A stretch of 64,000 bases of DNA from Flavobacterium sp. LC2016-13 (GCF_009707955.1 NZ_WMDQ01000002.1:1-64000), one strand, 5' to 3'. Shown: positions 1-12,406, numbered from the stretch's first letter. Program-made: numbers and translations. The notes: generated by a model from the sequence alone, not told the origin.

Positions 1-1100
1 CAATATTCAGGTAAATGAACCAAATGTGGTTTGGTATAGTGCAGCGACAGGCGGAACAGCAATTCCTGCAACAACAGTCTTGGCAAACGGAATATATTAC
101 GCGGCCATTTTAGACCCAACAACAGGTTGTGAAAGTTCAATAAGATTAGCGGTTACTGTTACGGTAAATGATCCGGGCACACCAACAACTACAGATAACA
201 CTCAGGATTTCTGTTTAATAAATGCTTCTACGGTTGCCAATATTCAGGTAAATGAGCCTAATGTAGTTTGGTATAGTACAGCAACAGGCGGAACTGCCAT
301 TGCACCAACAACAGTACTTACAAACGGAGTTTATTACGGAGCTATTGTAGATCCTGTAACAACTTGTGAGAGTGCAGTAAGATTAGCCGTTACAATAAGC
401 GTAACAGATCCGGGCACACCAACAACTACAGATAATACACAGGATTTCTGTATTACCAATTCACCAACAGTTGCCAATATTCAGGTAAACGAAGCAAATG
501 TAGTTTGGTATAGTACAGCAACAGGCGGAACAGCCATTACACCTACAACTGCATTAGCAAACGGAGTTTATTACGGAGCGATTGTAGATCCGGTAACAGG
601 TTGTGAAAGTAAAACAAGATTGGTAGTAACAGTAACGATAAATAACCCTACTGCAACACCAACAACAAATGCACCAACACAAAACTTCTGTTCAATAAAT
701 GCACCAACAGTTGCTAATATTCAGGTAAACGAAGCAAATGTAGTTTGGTATAGTACTCCAATAGGAGGAACAGCAATACCTGCAACAACAGCTTTAGCAA
801 CAGGTACATATTATGGAGCTATTGCAAGCATTATAGGATGTGAAAATGCTTTAAGATTAGTCGTAACAGTAAATGTAAATACACCAGGTATCGTTACAAC
901 AACAAGCACAACACAAACATTTTGTTTATCAAAAGCACCAACAATTGCAGATATTCAGGTAAATCAGCCAAATGTGGTTTGGTACACTACTGCAACAGGA
1001 GGAACTCCATTAGCAGCAAATACATTACTTACTGCAACTACTTATTATGCAACCTTACTTAGTAATACAACAAATGGTTGTGACAATGCTACACGTTTAG
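1..1100 (+). repeat. Tandem 237-bp coding repeats
   Basis: The sequence CAATATTCAGGTAAA recurs at 1, 238 and 475, and in slightly altered form near 715 and 950. The period is therefore 237 bp for the first units, then 240 and about 234. Neighbouring copies are close to identical at the nucleotide level over long stretches, including synonymous sites, which points to recent duplication or gene conversion inside the gene. More units probably lie upstream of the window. Confidence 0.9.
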
Positions 1101-2020
1101 CAATAACAGTTGGATTTGAAAATGATGCATTGTATCAAATTACTGCAAGTGATAATACACCATGTGTTTTCCAAGGAATTACCTATTCAATTGCAAACGG
1201 AAAATCAAATTATGTTTGGTCTGTTAGCACAACAGGAACTATAACTTCTGGTGGAGGTAATGCAGATGGAACAGTAACAGTTTCATGGGGAGATGTTGGA
1301 GCCGGAACAGTATCGGTAACATACATCAATACATGTGACGAAACGACTACCAAAACATTAAATGTTACAGTAGCTACCTGTTCAGATCTTACAATAACCA
1401 ATACAGTTAGTAACCCAACTCCTAATTTTGGAGATGAAATAGTCTTTACAGTAACAGTAAACAACGTTGGTCAGGGAACTATCATTAACACACTTGTTAG
1501 TGATTTAATACCAAGCGGATATACTTTAGTATCATCTTCAACATCAGCAGGAGTTTACGATCCTAATACGCAAGTTTGGACAATTCCAACATTAAATGGA
1601 GGACAAAGCGAAACACTTCAAATTAGAGTTATTGTATTGCCAAGCGGTAATTATACAAACGTAGCAACAATAGAAATTTCAACTCCTTTAGATGTTGATC
1701 CAACAAATAATTCAGCTTCGGCTTTTGTAGAACCAATTTGTTTAACCGTTTATAACGAGTTTACTCCAAATAGCGACGGTGCAAATGATCTTTTCAGAAT
1801 TGACTGTATCGAATCATATCCAAACAATGAACTAAAAGTTTACAACAGATATGGTGCTTTAGTATACAGCCAAAAGAAATACGAAAATGATTGGGACGGA
1901 ACAGCCAATGTATCAGGAGTTATAAATAGAGGAGATATGTTGCCTACTGGTACTTATTTTTATGTGATAGACATTGGAGACGGAACGGTTAAAAAAGGAT
2001 GGTTATCTATAATGAGATAA
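1..2020 (+). CDS. Secreted tandem-repeat protein with T9SS type B sorting domain (5' end missing)
   Basis: The open frame already runs at base 2, so the start lies upstream of the window. About five copies of a roughly 79-residue module follow, each containing NIQVNEPNVVWYS, a GGT motif, YYGAI and a conserved cysteine pair. After these come a PKD/Ig-like segment (about residues 365-450), a DUF11-like adhesin domain (about 455-570) and a C-terminal domain beginning YNEFTPNSDG and ending KKGWLSIMR. That last domain matches the gliding motility-associated type B sorting domain used for export by the type IX secretion system. Proteins of this build are usually large cell-surface adhesins. The next two genes, PorP/SprF-like and OmpA-like, commonly accompany type B substrates. 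The ligand is unknown. The family call is confident; an adhesive role is inference. Confidence 0.88.
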   Translation, partial: NIQVNEPNVVWYSAATGGTAIPATTVLANGIYYAAILDPTTGCESSIRLAVTVTVNDPGTPTTTDNTQDFCLINASTVANIQVNEPNVVWYSTATGGTAIAPTTVLTNGVYYGAIVDPVTTCESAVRLAVTISVTDPGTPTTTDNTQDFCITNSPTVANIQVNEANVVWYSTATGGTAITPTTALANGVYYGAIVDPVTGCESKTRLVVTVTINNPTATPTTNAPTQNFCSINAPTVANIQVNEANVVWYSTPIGGTAIPATTALATGTYYGAIASIIGCENALRLVVTVNVNTPGIVTTTSTTQTFCLSKAPTIADIQVNQPNVVWYTTATGGTPLAANTLLTATTYYATLLSNTTNGCDNATRLAITVGFENDALYQITASDNTPCVFQGITYSIANGKSNYVWSVSTTGTITSGGGNADGTVTVSWGDVGAGTVSVTYINTCDETTTKTLNVTVATCSDLTITNTVSNPTPNFGDEIVFTVTVNNVGQGTIINTLVSDLIPSGYTLVSSSTSAGVYDPNTQVWTIPTLNGGQSETLQIRVIVLPSGNYTNVATIEISTPLDVDPTNNSASAFVEPICLTVYNEFTPNSDGANDLFRIDCIESYPNNELKVYNRYGALVYSQKKYENDWDGTANVSGVINRGDMLPTGTYFYVIDIGDGTVKKGWLSIMR

Positions 2021-2066
2021 GCACCATGATTAATCATCTAATTAATTAAACTAAATAAGTATCGTT

Positions 2067-2999
2067 ATGAAACTATATATAAAATCATTAGAAACGTATT
2101 TAATCTTAATATGTTCTATTATAACATTTAGTGCGAGTGCACAACAAGATCCCGAGTATACACAATATATGTATAACACAATGGTAGTCAATCCGGCTTA
2201 TGCCGGGTCTACCGGTAATTTAGAAGCAGCACTTTTGTATCGCTCACAATGGATTGGTATTGATGGCGCTCCCGAAACACAGTCATTTTCTATTCACGGA
2301 CCACTTTTAAATGAGAATATCGGTTTGGGATTAAGTGTCGTAAATGACAAAATCGGGCCATCAAATGAACTATACCTAGATGGAAATTTTGCCTATTCAA
2401 TACCGCTTGGATATGAAAAAAGATTAGCATTTGGTCTTAAAGCCGGTATGCGTATGTTAAACGTAGACTGGTCGAAAGGAAGATACTACAACAACAACGA
2501 CGTTTTATTAAACCAAAACATCGATAACCAAATGAAATTGGCCGTTGGAGCAGGGATTTATTACTATACAAATAGATGGTATTTAGGAGTTTCGATTCCT
2601 AGTTTTATAGAAAATAGCTATTATGATGATGTGCAGGAATCGATAGATTATGATCGTTTGCATTATTATTTAATGGGAGGATATGTTTTTGATTTGAGTC
2701 CGAATTTAAAATTCAAACCTGCATTCTTAGTAAAAGCAGTAAGCGGTGCTCCGCTTACTGCTGATGTATCGGCGAATTTTATGATTGCAGAGAAATTTGT
2801 AATTGGTGGAGCATACAGAACAGATGATTCTGTAAGTTTCCTGGCAGGTTTTCAAATCTCCAGAAGTTTTTACATCGGATATGCATTTGATTATACCGTG
2901 AGCGACCTGAATAAATACAACGACGGTTCGCACGAAATCATATTGCGTTATCAGTTTAACAAAGGTGAAAGCAAAATTAAATCTCCTCGATTCTTCTAA
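2067..2999 (+). CDS. PorP/SprF family type IX secretion membrane protein
   Basis: This 310-residue protein starts with a signal peptide ending near SASAQQ. It carries the family signature QYMYNTMVVNPAYAGS just after the cleavage site. The rest alternates short amphipathic strands with an aromatic end, as expected for an outer-membrane beta barrel. PorP/SprF proteins are associated with type IX secretion, and many copies sit directly beside type B sorting-domain substrates, where they are thought to help export or anchor the neighbouring protein. Here it lies 46 bp after such a substrate and 11 bp before an OmpA-like gene, so the three probably form one operon. A dedicated partnership with the upstream protein is inferred from position. 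Confidence 0.92.
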   Translation: MKLYIKSLETYLILICSIITFSASAQQDPEYTQYMYNTMVVNPAYAGSTGNLEAALLYRSQWIGIDGAPETQSFSIHGPLLNENIGLGLSVVNDKIGPSNELYLDGNFAYSIPLGYEKRLAFGLKAGMRMLNVDWSKGRYYNNNDVLLNQNIDNQMKLAVGAGIYYYTNRWYLGVSIPSFIENSYYDDVQESIDYDRLHYYLMGGYVFDLSPNLKFKPAFLVKAVSGAPLTADVSANFMIAEKFVIGGAYRTDDSVSFLAGFQISRSFYIGYAFDYTVSDLNKYNDGSHEIILRYQFNKGESKIKSPRFF

Positions 3000-3010
3000 A
3001 AAACAATCCT

Positions 3011-4951
3011 ATGAAAAAATTATATATACTTAGTTTAGTATTGAGTTTTACGATTTGTTTTGCTCAAAAGACTAATTTAAAAAAGGCCGATGCATTGTTC
3101 AAAAACTATGCTTACGCAGATGCTTCTAAAGATTACGAAGAAATTTTACAAAACATAAAAAATCCTTCGACACAAACTTTAAAGAACGCCGCTGACTCGT
3201 ATTATTTTATTTCTGATTCCAGAAATGCATTGAAATGGTACAGAAAATTATACGAAGCACAAGGAAATAACTTAACTGATATTTACTATTTGCGCTATAT
3301 TCAATCGATGAAAGCCGTAATGGACTACGATGAAGCGAATCGAGTGACTAAAGAATATCTGGATAAAAAAGGAGATAAAAATGAGATCAACCGATATCTT
3401 ATTCAAAAATTCCAATTAGATAGTCTCTCTAAATCAAAATCGCTTTATGACATAAAAAATCTAGCCATAAATAGCAGTAAATCTGATTTTGGAGCTACAT
3501 ATTTTCAGGAACAAGTTGTTTTTACCTCGGCAAGAGATACAACAAAGTTTAGCGAAAAATTATACACCTGGAACAATCAGCCTTTTCTGAATTTATATGT
3601 TGCCGAAAGAAATCCGGCCGATGCAAGTTTATTCAATGAAAAAGTATTTCTGTCAAATGTAATGACAAAATATCACGAAGCCACAGCAACTTTTGATGCC
3701 AGCGGAAAAACAATTTATTATACAACCAACATTGTTAAAAAAAACAAATTGGTCGTAGATCAAACAAAAACCAATAATTTTCAAATTGTAAAAGGTTCAA
3801 TAGTCGACGGTAATAAATTAGAAAATCCACAAAAAGTGTTTTTTGATAACGATGATTATTCCGTTGGGCATCCGGCATTAAGTGAAGATGGAAAATGGCT
3901 CTTCTTTGCATCAGATATGCCTGGTGGATTAGGTGAAACCGATTTATATGTAGTGAAAATTGCCGCTGACGGAACAATGAGTTCTCCACAAAATCTGGGA
4001 CCAAAAATTAATACTATCGGTAATGATCTTTTTCCATTCTTTAGTAAAGGAACGCTTTATTTTTCTTCAGATGGACATTACGGGTTAGGAGACCTGGATA
4101 TTTATGAAAGTAAATTTTTATCTGATGGAAGTTTTTCAGACCCAAAAAATCTTGGAGCACCCATAAACAGTAATAAAGATGATTTTGCTTTTGTAATTGA
4201 TAAAACAGGTCATGCCGGTTATATGTCTTCAAATAGAGAAGGAGGGAAAGGCGATGACGATATTTACTCATTTACAAAAGGAGATCCGGTTTGTAACCAG
4301 ACTATTTCCGGAATGGCATTAGACAGAAAAACTCGAAAACCGCTTACTGATGTTGTTATTATGGGATATAACTCTTTTAATGATATTCTTGGTCAAACAA
4401 AAACCAATTATGAAGGTAAATATGCTTTAGTGGTTCCATGCGGAAAAACAGTTAAAATGATCGCAGCAAAACCGAACTACAGCAGCGATGAAAAAACAGT
4501 AGAAACCACAAAAGAAAATGAAGGTGAAATTCCGAATATTAATTTTGAACTAAGCAATTATGATGATTTAGTAGTGAAGAAAAAAGGAGTAGAAAAAGTA
4601 GATGTCAATCCAATTTATTTTGATTACGACAAATATGCTATAACACCTTTGGCAATAGAAGAATTGACAAAAGTAGTTTTCATCATGCAAAAATTTCCAA
4701 ACATCAGAATCAAAATTGAGTCTCATACAGATTCTCGCGGAAAAGATGCCTACAACCTGAAACTTTCAGATAACAGAGCAAAATCAACACGTGATTATAT
4801 TATTTCACAAAACATTGATGCCTCAAGAATAGAAAGCGCGATAGGCTATGGTGAAAGCCGATTAATAAATAAATGTAAAAATGGCGTAAAATGTACAGAA
4901 GAAGAACATTTGCTAAACAGACGTTCTGATTTTATAATAATTCAAAAATAA
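3011..4951 (+). CDS. OmpA family protein with TPR-like, PD40 and carboxypeptidase-regulatory domains
   Basis: The 646-residue product has a signal peptide (MKKLYILSLVLSFTICFAQ). A TPR-like helical part follows (about 20-130), then beta-propeller PD40 repeats with motifs such as GGLGETDLYV, YGLGDLDIYES and GGKGDDDIYSF (about 280-420), a carboxypeptidase regulatory-like fold (about 428-515), and a C-terminal OmpA domain (about 530-646). The OmpA part shows FDYDKYAI, ESHTDSRG and NRRSDF, the usual peptidoglycan-binding residues. It would tie an outer-membrane complex to the cell wall. Its place after a type B substrate and PorP/SprF is a recurrent Bacteroidota arrangement linked to type IX secretion. 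The exact role is unknown. Confidence 0.9.
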   Translation: MKKLYILSLVLSFTICFAQKTNLKKADALFKNYAYADASKDYEEILQNIKNPSTQTLKNAADSYYFISDSRNALKWYRKLYEAQGNNLTDIYYLRYIQSMKAVMDYDEANRVTKEYLDKKGDKNEINRYLIQKFQLDSLSKSKSLYDIKNLAINSSKSDFGATYFQEQVVFTSARDTTKFSEKLYTWNNQPFLNLYVAERNPADASLFNEKVFLSNVMTKYHEATATFDASGKTIYYTTNIVKKNKLVVDQTKTNNFQIVKGSIVDGNKLENPQKVFFDNDDYSVGHPALSEDGKWLFFASDMPGGLGETDLYVVKIAADGTMSSPQNLGPKINTIGNDLFPFFSKGTLYFSSDGHYGLGDLDIYESKFLSDGSFSDPKNLGAPINSNKDDFAFVIDKTGHAGYMSSNREGGKGDDDIYSFTKGDPVCNQTISGMALDRKTRKPLTDVVIMGYNSFNDILGQTKTNYEGKYALVVPCGKTVKMIAAKPNYSSDEKTVETTKENEGEIPNINFELSNYDDLVVKKKGVEKVDVNPIYFDYDKYAITPLAIEELTKVVFIMQKFPNIRIKIESHTDSRGKDAYNLKLSDNRAKSTRDYIISQNIDASRIESAIGYGESRLINKCKNGVKCTEEEHLLNRRSDFIIIQK

Positions 4952-5054
4952 ACATGACTAAATTAACCAACATTATTGTGGGCCTAAATATGAATGTTAA
5001 AACCATTTGGAAGTTGGTTTTTGTTTAATTCTTTTTAAGAATATGGACAAGAAG

Positions 5055-5089
5055 AAAATCAAGTTGCATCTTTTTGCAGCTTGATTTTT
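5055..5089 (+). terminator. Terminator after the T9SS cluster
   Basis: AAAATCAAG and CTTGATTTTT form a stem around a loop that holds a short TGCA/TGCA pairing, followed by more T. It lies about 100 bp past the OmpA-like stop codon and would end the three-gene cluster. Confidence 0.7.
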
Positions 5090-5137
5090 GATTTTTTAAA
5101 ACTTTACGTTTTATTTACTTTTCATTAAAAATAATCT

Positions 5138-5145
5138 TAATTTTG
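5138..5145 (+). promoter_or_regulatory. Candidate -7 element for ligA
   Basis: TAATTTTG matches the Bacteroidota -7 consensus TAnnTTTG and lies about 47 bp before the ligA start. I see no good -33 TTTG at the right distance, so the call is moderate. Confidence 0.45.
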
Positions 5146-5185
5146 AGGAGCAGTTTTCTAAATGACAATATCCGCACTATTTTAA

Positions 5186-7880
<2,695 letters not shown>

Positions 7881-7895
<15 letters not shown>

Positions 7896-8792
7896 TTTTC
7901 CTTCATTAGTATGCGCTTTATTTTTGTCAAAATAAAAATCTATTCTTCCTAAATTAATTCCATAACACCCAACCTGATTTACAAGTACTTTTTCACCCGC
8001 TTTGTTAGTTACAATAGTTGGTTTATCAAGAAATGTGTGCGTATGTCCGCCAATAATAAGATCAATATCCTGAGTTAATTCAGCTAATTTTAGATCACAA
8101 ATTTTAGAATCTTCATTACCATATTTATAACCCAAATGCGAAAGACAAATAACCAAATCACATTTTTCATCCTTTTTCAATAACCGCGTCATATCCTGAG
8201 CGATTTCAACAGGATTATTATAAACCGTTTCCTTATACATTTGTTTGTCAACCAAACCATCAAGCTCAATTCCCAAACCAAAAACACCAACCTTAATTCC
8301 GTTTTTATTGAAGATTTTATACGGTTTCACAAGACCGTTCATTACAGTGTTTTTAAAATCGTAATTAGAATTTATAAATTCAAAAGTAGCATGTGGCATT
8401 TGAGCATGCAAACCATCAAGACCATTATCAAAATCATGATTTCCAATCGTAGATGCATCATATTTCATCATGCTCATTAATTTAAACTCAAGTTCTCCAC
8501 CATAATAGTTGAAGTACGGAGTTCCCTGAAAAATATCTCCCGCATCAAGCAAAAGTACATTCGGGTTTTCTTTACGAATAGCTTCAATAAGTGCAGCACG
8601 ACGTGATACACCACCTTTATTCGCATTACGAGGATCATCAGCCGGAAAAGGATCAATATGGCTGTGAACATCATTCGTATGTAAAATAGTTAAATGCTTA
8701 ATATCGTTAGTTTCAAAACTGCTTAATGACAAACCTAAACTTAATAAAGCAGTACTAGCAGCAGTTTTTTCGATAAATTCTCTTCTTTTCAT
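7881..8792 (-). CDS. Metallophosphatase, 5'-nucleotidase N-terminal-type domain
   Basis: I place the start at the ATG whose complement ends at 8792, because the protein then begins MKRREFIEKTAAS followed by a hydrophobic stretch, a typical start for this secreted family; the longer reading adds eight residues without support. Metallophosphoesterase motifs are present: HTNDVHSHIDPF, DAGDIFQG, GNHDFDNG and GGHTHTF. These bind two metal ions in UshA-type nucleotidases and related phosphatases. The protein ends after this catalytic domain, at about 303 residues. The substrate-binding domain that normally follows is encoded by the next minus-strand gene upstream (8897-9676). The two products probably act together on periplasmic nucleotides. 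The substrate is inferred. Confidence 0.9.
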
Positions 8793-8896
8793 TTTATATA
8801 TTTTTTGCCGAAACAAGAATGTATTTTGTCGGTAGATTATTTTTTAGCACACACAGAATTGGTGTAAATTACTGTAATTCGTGGCAAACTTATTTT

Positions 8897-9676
8897 TTAT
8901 TCCTCAGTAATACGAACATCTTTCGCTACAGGAATTGTATCAACTTCTTTAAAATAATCAATTAATACATCTCGAAGTTTATAGTTCAAATCAAATTTCT
9001 GAACACTTTTAGAGAAAAAATTCATGCTGTCGCCGCCGTTAGCCAAATAATCATTTGTAGCAACATAATAAATCTTATTAATGTCGAGAGGTTTTCCCTG
9101 AATTAAAATGTTTTTTGCAATTTTATCTTTACCTATTGTAAAAGTCATTCCGGATAATGGCTGCGCTTTTTGTGCCTTAATAATATAAGAAGCGATTTCA
9201 AGAATTTGATCTCCTTTTAAAGCCATTACAACCAAGCTGTTTTCAAAAGGCATAATTTCAAAAGCTGTTCTGCTGGTAACATTTCCTTTAGGTAAAATAG
9301 CTCTTATACCGCCATGATTCAATAAACACAAGTCGATACTTTTTTTCTCACGTGCGTTAAAAATCAGATTTCCTCTTTCTACACAAACATCAGCCATTAA
9401 ATTACCAATGGTAGTTTGCCATTTTCCCGTACTTTTGTCTAAAGTTTCAGGACAATATGCCAAAACGCTATCTAGATCTTTATTAATATGCTCGCGATAC
9501 GGAGCAATAAATTTTTCGATTTCTGGGGTTTCTTGTGCCTTTTCTGTTACCGGAAGCTGCTTTCCTTCTATCTTCGTAAGATTATAATTTTTGGGACTGC
9601 AAGAAACTATAAAAAAAAGTGTTAAGAATATAACAAAAAGTTTTAAAACTCCGTTATACTTTTTTAGTTTTACCAT
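8897..9676 (-). CDS. Lipoprotein, 5'-nucleotidase C-terminal domain
   Basis: The 259-residue protein opens with a lipoprotein signal peptide whose lipobox is FFIVSCSP. The rest matches the C-terminal substrate-binding domain of UshA-type 5'-nucleotidases: NLMADVCVERGN, NHGGIRAILPKG, MPFENSLVVMALKG, and NDYLANGGDSMNFF close to the end. It has no metal-binding phosphatase domain. That half is encoded by the next gene on the same strand, 104 bp downstream in transcript order. The nucleotidase is therefore split into a lipid-anchored specificity unit and a separately exported catalytic unit. Both would work in the cell envelope. Confidence 0.9.
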   Translation of the reverse strand: MVKLKKYNGVLKLFVIFLTLFFIVSCSPKNYNLTKIEGKQLPVTEKAQETPEIEKFIAPYREHINKDLDSVLAYCPETLDKSTGKWQTTIGNLMADVCVERGNLIFNAREKKSIDLCLLNHGGIRAILPKGNVTSRTAFEIMPFENSLVVMALKGDQILEIASYIIKAQKAQPLSGMTFTIGKDKIAKNILIQGKPLDINKIYYVATNDYLANGGDSMNFFSKSVQKFDLNYKLRDVLIDYFKEVDTIPVAKDVRITEE

Positions 9677-9697
9677 TTTAAATGCGACTTAAATAAT

Positions 9698-9705
9698 TAA
9701 TTTTG
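9698..9705 (+). promoter_or_regulatory. Candidate -7 element for the 9723 gene
   Basis: TAATTTTG matches TAnnTTTG and lies 17 bp before the ATG at 9723, which would give a very short 5' leader. A matching -33 box is not clear. Confidence 0.4.
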
Positions 9706-9722
9706 TAATTAGTAAAAGTACT

Positions 9723-10235
9723 ATGTTTTTAAATTATACAAAGGAATTTTTTGTAAAAAAATCATTAAAAAATAACTTACATAATGTAAAAAGAGAAGTT
9801 TTTACTAGCCGTATACAAACAGTTGGTTTATTGGTAGATGAGAGTAAGTTTAGGCATTCAAAAGAGTTAATCAACGAATTAACCCTGCAGGGAATTGCTC
9901 CTGAGAACATAAAGATTGTTGCGTATAGAGATAAATTTGACAAGAAAAAAACGTATTCAAGGCCTACTTTTGGTAAAAAACACATCAATTGGAGAGCTGA
10001 GATTGCAGAAGATTTCTTAACTGAATTTATTGAGACAGAATTTGACCTTTTGATTAGTTATTATGAAATTGAAAAATCATTTCTAATGTTAATAACAAGT
10101 AAATCAGAAGCGAAGTTTAAAATCGGATTTGCCGCCGTTGATAAAAAATTAAATCGATGGATGATAGATACCGATATAGAGAATTATAAACTTTTCATTT
10201 CTGAATTGTTTAAGTATTTAAAAAGTTTAAAATAA
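9723..10235 (+). CDS. Conserved hypothetical protein (possibly DUF6913-like)
   Basis: The 170-residue protein has no signal peptide or membrane segment. It contains QTVGLLVDES, then a predicted alternating helix/strand pattern, DLLISYYEIEK, and a hydrophobic strand in KIGFAAVDKK. Proteins of this type are common just before dapA in Flavobacteriaceae, and I recall them as a domain of unknown function, but I cannot confirm the family number from sequence alone. It ends 15 bp before dapA, so it is probably expressed with it. No catalytic motif stands out, and I give no function. Confidence 0.7.
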   Translation: MFLNYTKEFFVKKSLKNNLHNVKREVFTSRIQTVGLLVDESKFRHSKELINELTLQGIAPENIKIVAYRDKFDKKKTYSRPTFGKKHINWRAEIAEDFLTEFIETEFDLLISYYEIEKSFLMLITSKSEAKFKIGFAAVDKKLNRWMIDTDIENYKLFISELFKYLKSLK

Positions 10236-10250
10236 AATATAAATTATAAT

Positions 10251-11144
10251 ATGCAATCATTAATAGGAACAGGCGTTGCACTTGTAACACCATTTAAAAA
10301 AGATTTCTCAATTGATATTGAAGCACTACAGCGAATTGTAAATTTTTCTGTTGATGGAGGAGTAGAATATCTTGTAGTTATGGGGACAACAGCAGAAAAT
10401 GCAACCCTGACACAAGCCGAAAAAGAATTGGTTATAAAAACAGTAATCGATACCAATAAAGGAAGATTGCCTTTAGTATTAGGTGTTGGAGGAAATAACA
10501 CAATGCAGGTTGTTGAAGAATTAAAAACAAGAGATTTTTCAGCTTTTGAAGCAATTCTTTCCGTTTCACCTTATTATAATAAACCAACACAAGAAGGAAT
10601 ATATCAACATTTTAAGGCCGTTGCCGAAGCTTCACCAATTCCGGTAATTTTATATAACGTTCCCGGAAGAACTTCAAGTAATATGTTGCCATCGACAGTA
10701 ATTCGTCTGGCAAAAGATTTTGATAATGTTGTAGCTATAAAAGAAGCGGCAGGAGATGTTGTGCAGGCAATGCAATTGATAAAAAATGCACCAAAAGGTT
10801 TTCTTGTAATTTCAGGAGATGATATGATCGCATTACCGATTGTTTTAGCCGGTGGAGCAGGAGTAATTTCAGTAATCGGACAAGGTTTTCCGAAGGAATT
10901 TTCAGAAATGATACGTTTAGGTCTGAATAAAAAAGTAACAGAAGCATTTAAAACCCAATACTTTTTATCAGATTGTATTGATATGATTTTCGAGCAAGGA
11001 AACCCTGCCGGAATCAAGCAAGTTTTTCAAGCCCTTGGTATTGCTGACAATACAGTACGTTTGCCATTGGTTTCTGTTGACGATTCGTTAGCTAAAAGGC
11101 TGAATGAATTTGTTAAAAGCAGCATAAGAGTAGAGCAGGATTAA
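10251..11144 (+). CDS. dapA: 4-hydroxy-tetrahydrodipicolinate synthase DapA
   Basis: The 297-residue protein follows the DapA family from end to end. The Schiff-base lysine is Lys164 in VAIKEAAGD, the catalytic tyrosine is Tyr135 in LYNVPGRT, and the second tyrosine is Tyr109 in SPYYNKPTQ. The usual GTTGE segment reads GTTAEN. It condenses pyruvate with aspartate semialdehyde, the first committed step to lysine and meso-diaminopimelate for peptidoglycan. The gene follows a small unknown gene by 15 bp and is followed by a promoter-bearing gap before bamD. Confidence 0.97.
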   Translation: MQSLIGTGVALVTPFKKDFSIDIEALQRIVNFSVDGGVEYLVVMGTTAENATLTQAEKELVIKTVIDTNKGRLPLVLGVGGNNTMQVVEELKTRDFSAFEAILSVSPYYNKPTQEGIYQHFKAVAEASPIPVILYNVPGRTSSNMLPSTVIRLAKDFDNVVAIKEAAGDVVQAMQLIKNAPKGFLVISGDDMIALPIVLAGGAGVISVIGQGFPKEFSEMIRLGLNKKVTEAFKTQYFLSDCIDMIFEQGNPAGIKQVFQALGIADNTVRLPLVSVDDSLAKRLNEFVKSSIRVEQD

Positions 11145-11170
11145 GGGTATTTTAATATACCAAAAAATAT

Positions 11171-11201
11171 TTTGTAGTAGCTAAATTAATAACTAAATTT
11201 G
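11171..11201 (+). promoter_or_regulatory. Promoter of the bamD operon
   Basis: TTTG at 11171-11174, a 19-bp spacer and TAAATTTG at 11194-11201 match the Bacteroidota sigma factor consensus very well. Transcription would start near 11207. A small hairpin (CACCG and CGGTG) then sits at the 5' end of the message. Confidence 0.7.
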
Positions 11202-11268
11202 CCACCGGAACTTCGGTGTGATTTTGCTTTGGCATAATTGTCTAAGAAATCATAATAAAAGTAAGAAA

Positions 11269-12063
11269 ATGAAAAAAATAGTATCTCTATTAATTGTTGT
11301 TGTCCTTTTTTGTTCTTGTAGTGATTACCAGAAAGCATTAAAAAATGAAGATGTTGCGGCAAAGTTTGAAATTGCAACAAAAATGTACGAAGCAGGCAAA
11401 TACAATAAAGCCATTCGTCTTTTTGAACAATTAGCACCTACTTATAGAGGTAAACCTCAGGCTGAAAAATTATTTTATATGTTTTCTCAGTCCTATTATA
11501 AAACAAAACAATATTACTTAGCAGGTTATCAATTTGAAAGCTTTGTTTCAGGATATCCTCGAAGCGAAAAAGTTCAGGAAGCTGCATATTTAGGAGCATA
11601 CAGTTATTCTAAATTATCTCCTGTTTATAGTTTAGATCAAACCGATACAGTTAAGGCTTTAGAGAAATTACAGGCTTTTATAGATAATTATCCAAATTCA
11701 GAATACATTGTTCAGGCGAATGCGACTGTACAGGTTTTAAACGGAAAACTGGAGAAAAAAGCATTCGAAAATGCAAAAGGATACAATACGATTTCAGATT
11801 ATAAATCAGCATTAATTGCTTTTGATAATTTCATTGCAGATTTCCCTGGAACACCTTTTAAAGAAGACGCATTGTTTTATAAATACGATTCGGCATACAA
11901 ATTGGCAATAAACAGTATTCCATCAAAAATGCATGATCGTTTAAATGTTGCCAAAGTAGCGTACAATAACTTATTAAAGTTTAAAAGCGATACAAAATAT
12001 AAAAAAGAAGCAGACGAAATGAATGCTAAAGTTGAAACAGATTTACAAAAATTTACTAAATAA
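11269..12063 (+). CDS. bamD: Outer membrane assembly lipoprotein BamD
   Basis: I use the ATG at 11269, which gives MKKIVSLLIVVVLFCSCSD with a lipobox cysteine; the longer open frame would place 17 non-signal residues in front. The product has 264 residues, close to the usual BamD size. Repeated helical TPR-type units follow, for example YEAGKYNKAIRLFEQLAP and AEKLFYMFSQSYYK. BamD is the essential lipoprotein partner of BamA in inserting beta-barrel proteins into the outer membrane. It heads a run of closely spaced genes (rpoZ, coaBC) in an order familiar from Flavobacteriaceae. Confidence 0.95.
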   Translation: MKKIVSLLIVVVLFCSCSDYQKALKNEDVAAKFEIATKMYEAGKYNKAIRLFEQLAPTYRGKPQAEKLFYMFSQSYYKTKQYYLAGYQFESFVSGYPRSEKVQEAAYLGAYSYSKLSPVYSLDQTDTVKALEKLQAFIDNYPNSEYIVQANATVQVLNGKLEKKAFENAKGYNTISDYKSALIAFDNFIADFPGTPFKEDALFYKYDSAYKLAINSIPSKMHDRLNVAKVAYNNLLKFKSDTKYKKEADEMNAKVETDLQKFTK

Positions 12064-12071
12064 ATAAAGTC

Positions 12072-12389
12072 ATGGATTTAAAAAAGACGAATGCTCCTGT
12101 TAATACAATAACTTACAATAAAACAGTTATTGAAGAACCAACAGGAAATGTGTATGAGGCAATTACCATTATGGCTAAAAGAGCAAACCAAATTAATTCT
12201 GAGATTAAAAAAGAATTAACTGAGAAATTAGAAGAGTTTGCTACTTATAATGACAGTCTTGAAGAAGTTTTTGAAAATAAAGAACAAATTGAAGTTTCTA
12301 AATTTTACGAAAAATTACCAAAACCACACGCTTTAGCCGTTCAGGAATGGTTAGATGGTAAAACTTACCACAGAGGTTCAAACAAATAA
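12072..12389 (+). CDS. rpoZ: RNA polymerase omega subunit, Bacteroidota type
   Basis: The 105-residue protein contains NVYEAITIMAKRANQIN, which matches the conserved helix of the omega/Rpb6 family. A lysine- and glutamate-rich helix (KKELTEKLEEF) and a C-terminal part with PKPHALAVQEWLDG follow. Omega helps fold and stabilise the beta' subunit. The gene lies 8 bp after bamD and 17 bp before coaBC, so the three are very likely co-transcribed. The Bacteroidota version differs enough from the E. coli protein that automated annotation sometimes leaves it hypothetical. Confidence 0.9.
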   Translation: MDLKKTNAPVNTITYNKTVIEEPTGNVYEAITIMAKRANQINSEIKKELTEKLEEFATYNDSLEEVFENKEQIEVSKFYEKLPKPHALAVQEWLDGKTYHRGSNK

Positions 12390-12406
12390 TAAATAATATA
12401 GTATAA

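Noticed and set aside
1..1100. CRISPR-like regular repeat at the start of the window
   Set aside because: The period is 237 bp, the repeat is coding in one frame throughout, and each unit is a protein module. There are no short repeats with unique spacers.
10604..11017. 137-codon open frame antisense to dapA
   Set aside because: It lies wholly within the strongly conserved dapA, in the frame opposite to its third codon positions. The sense gene explains it.
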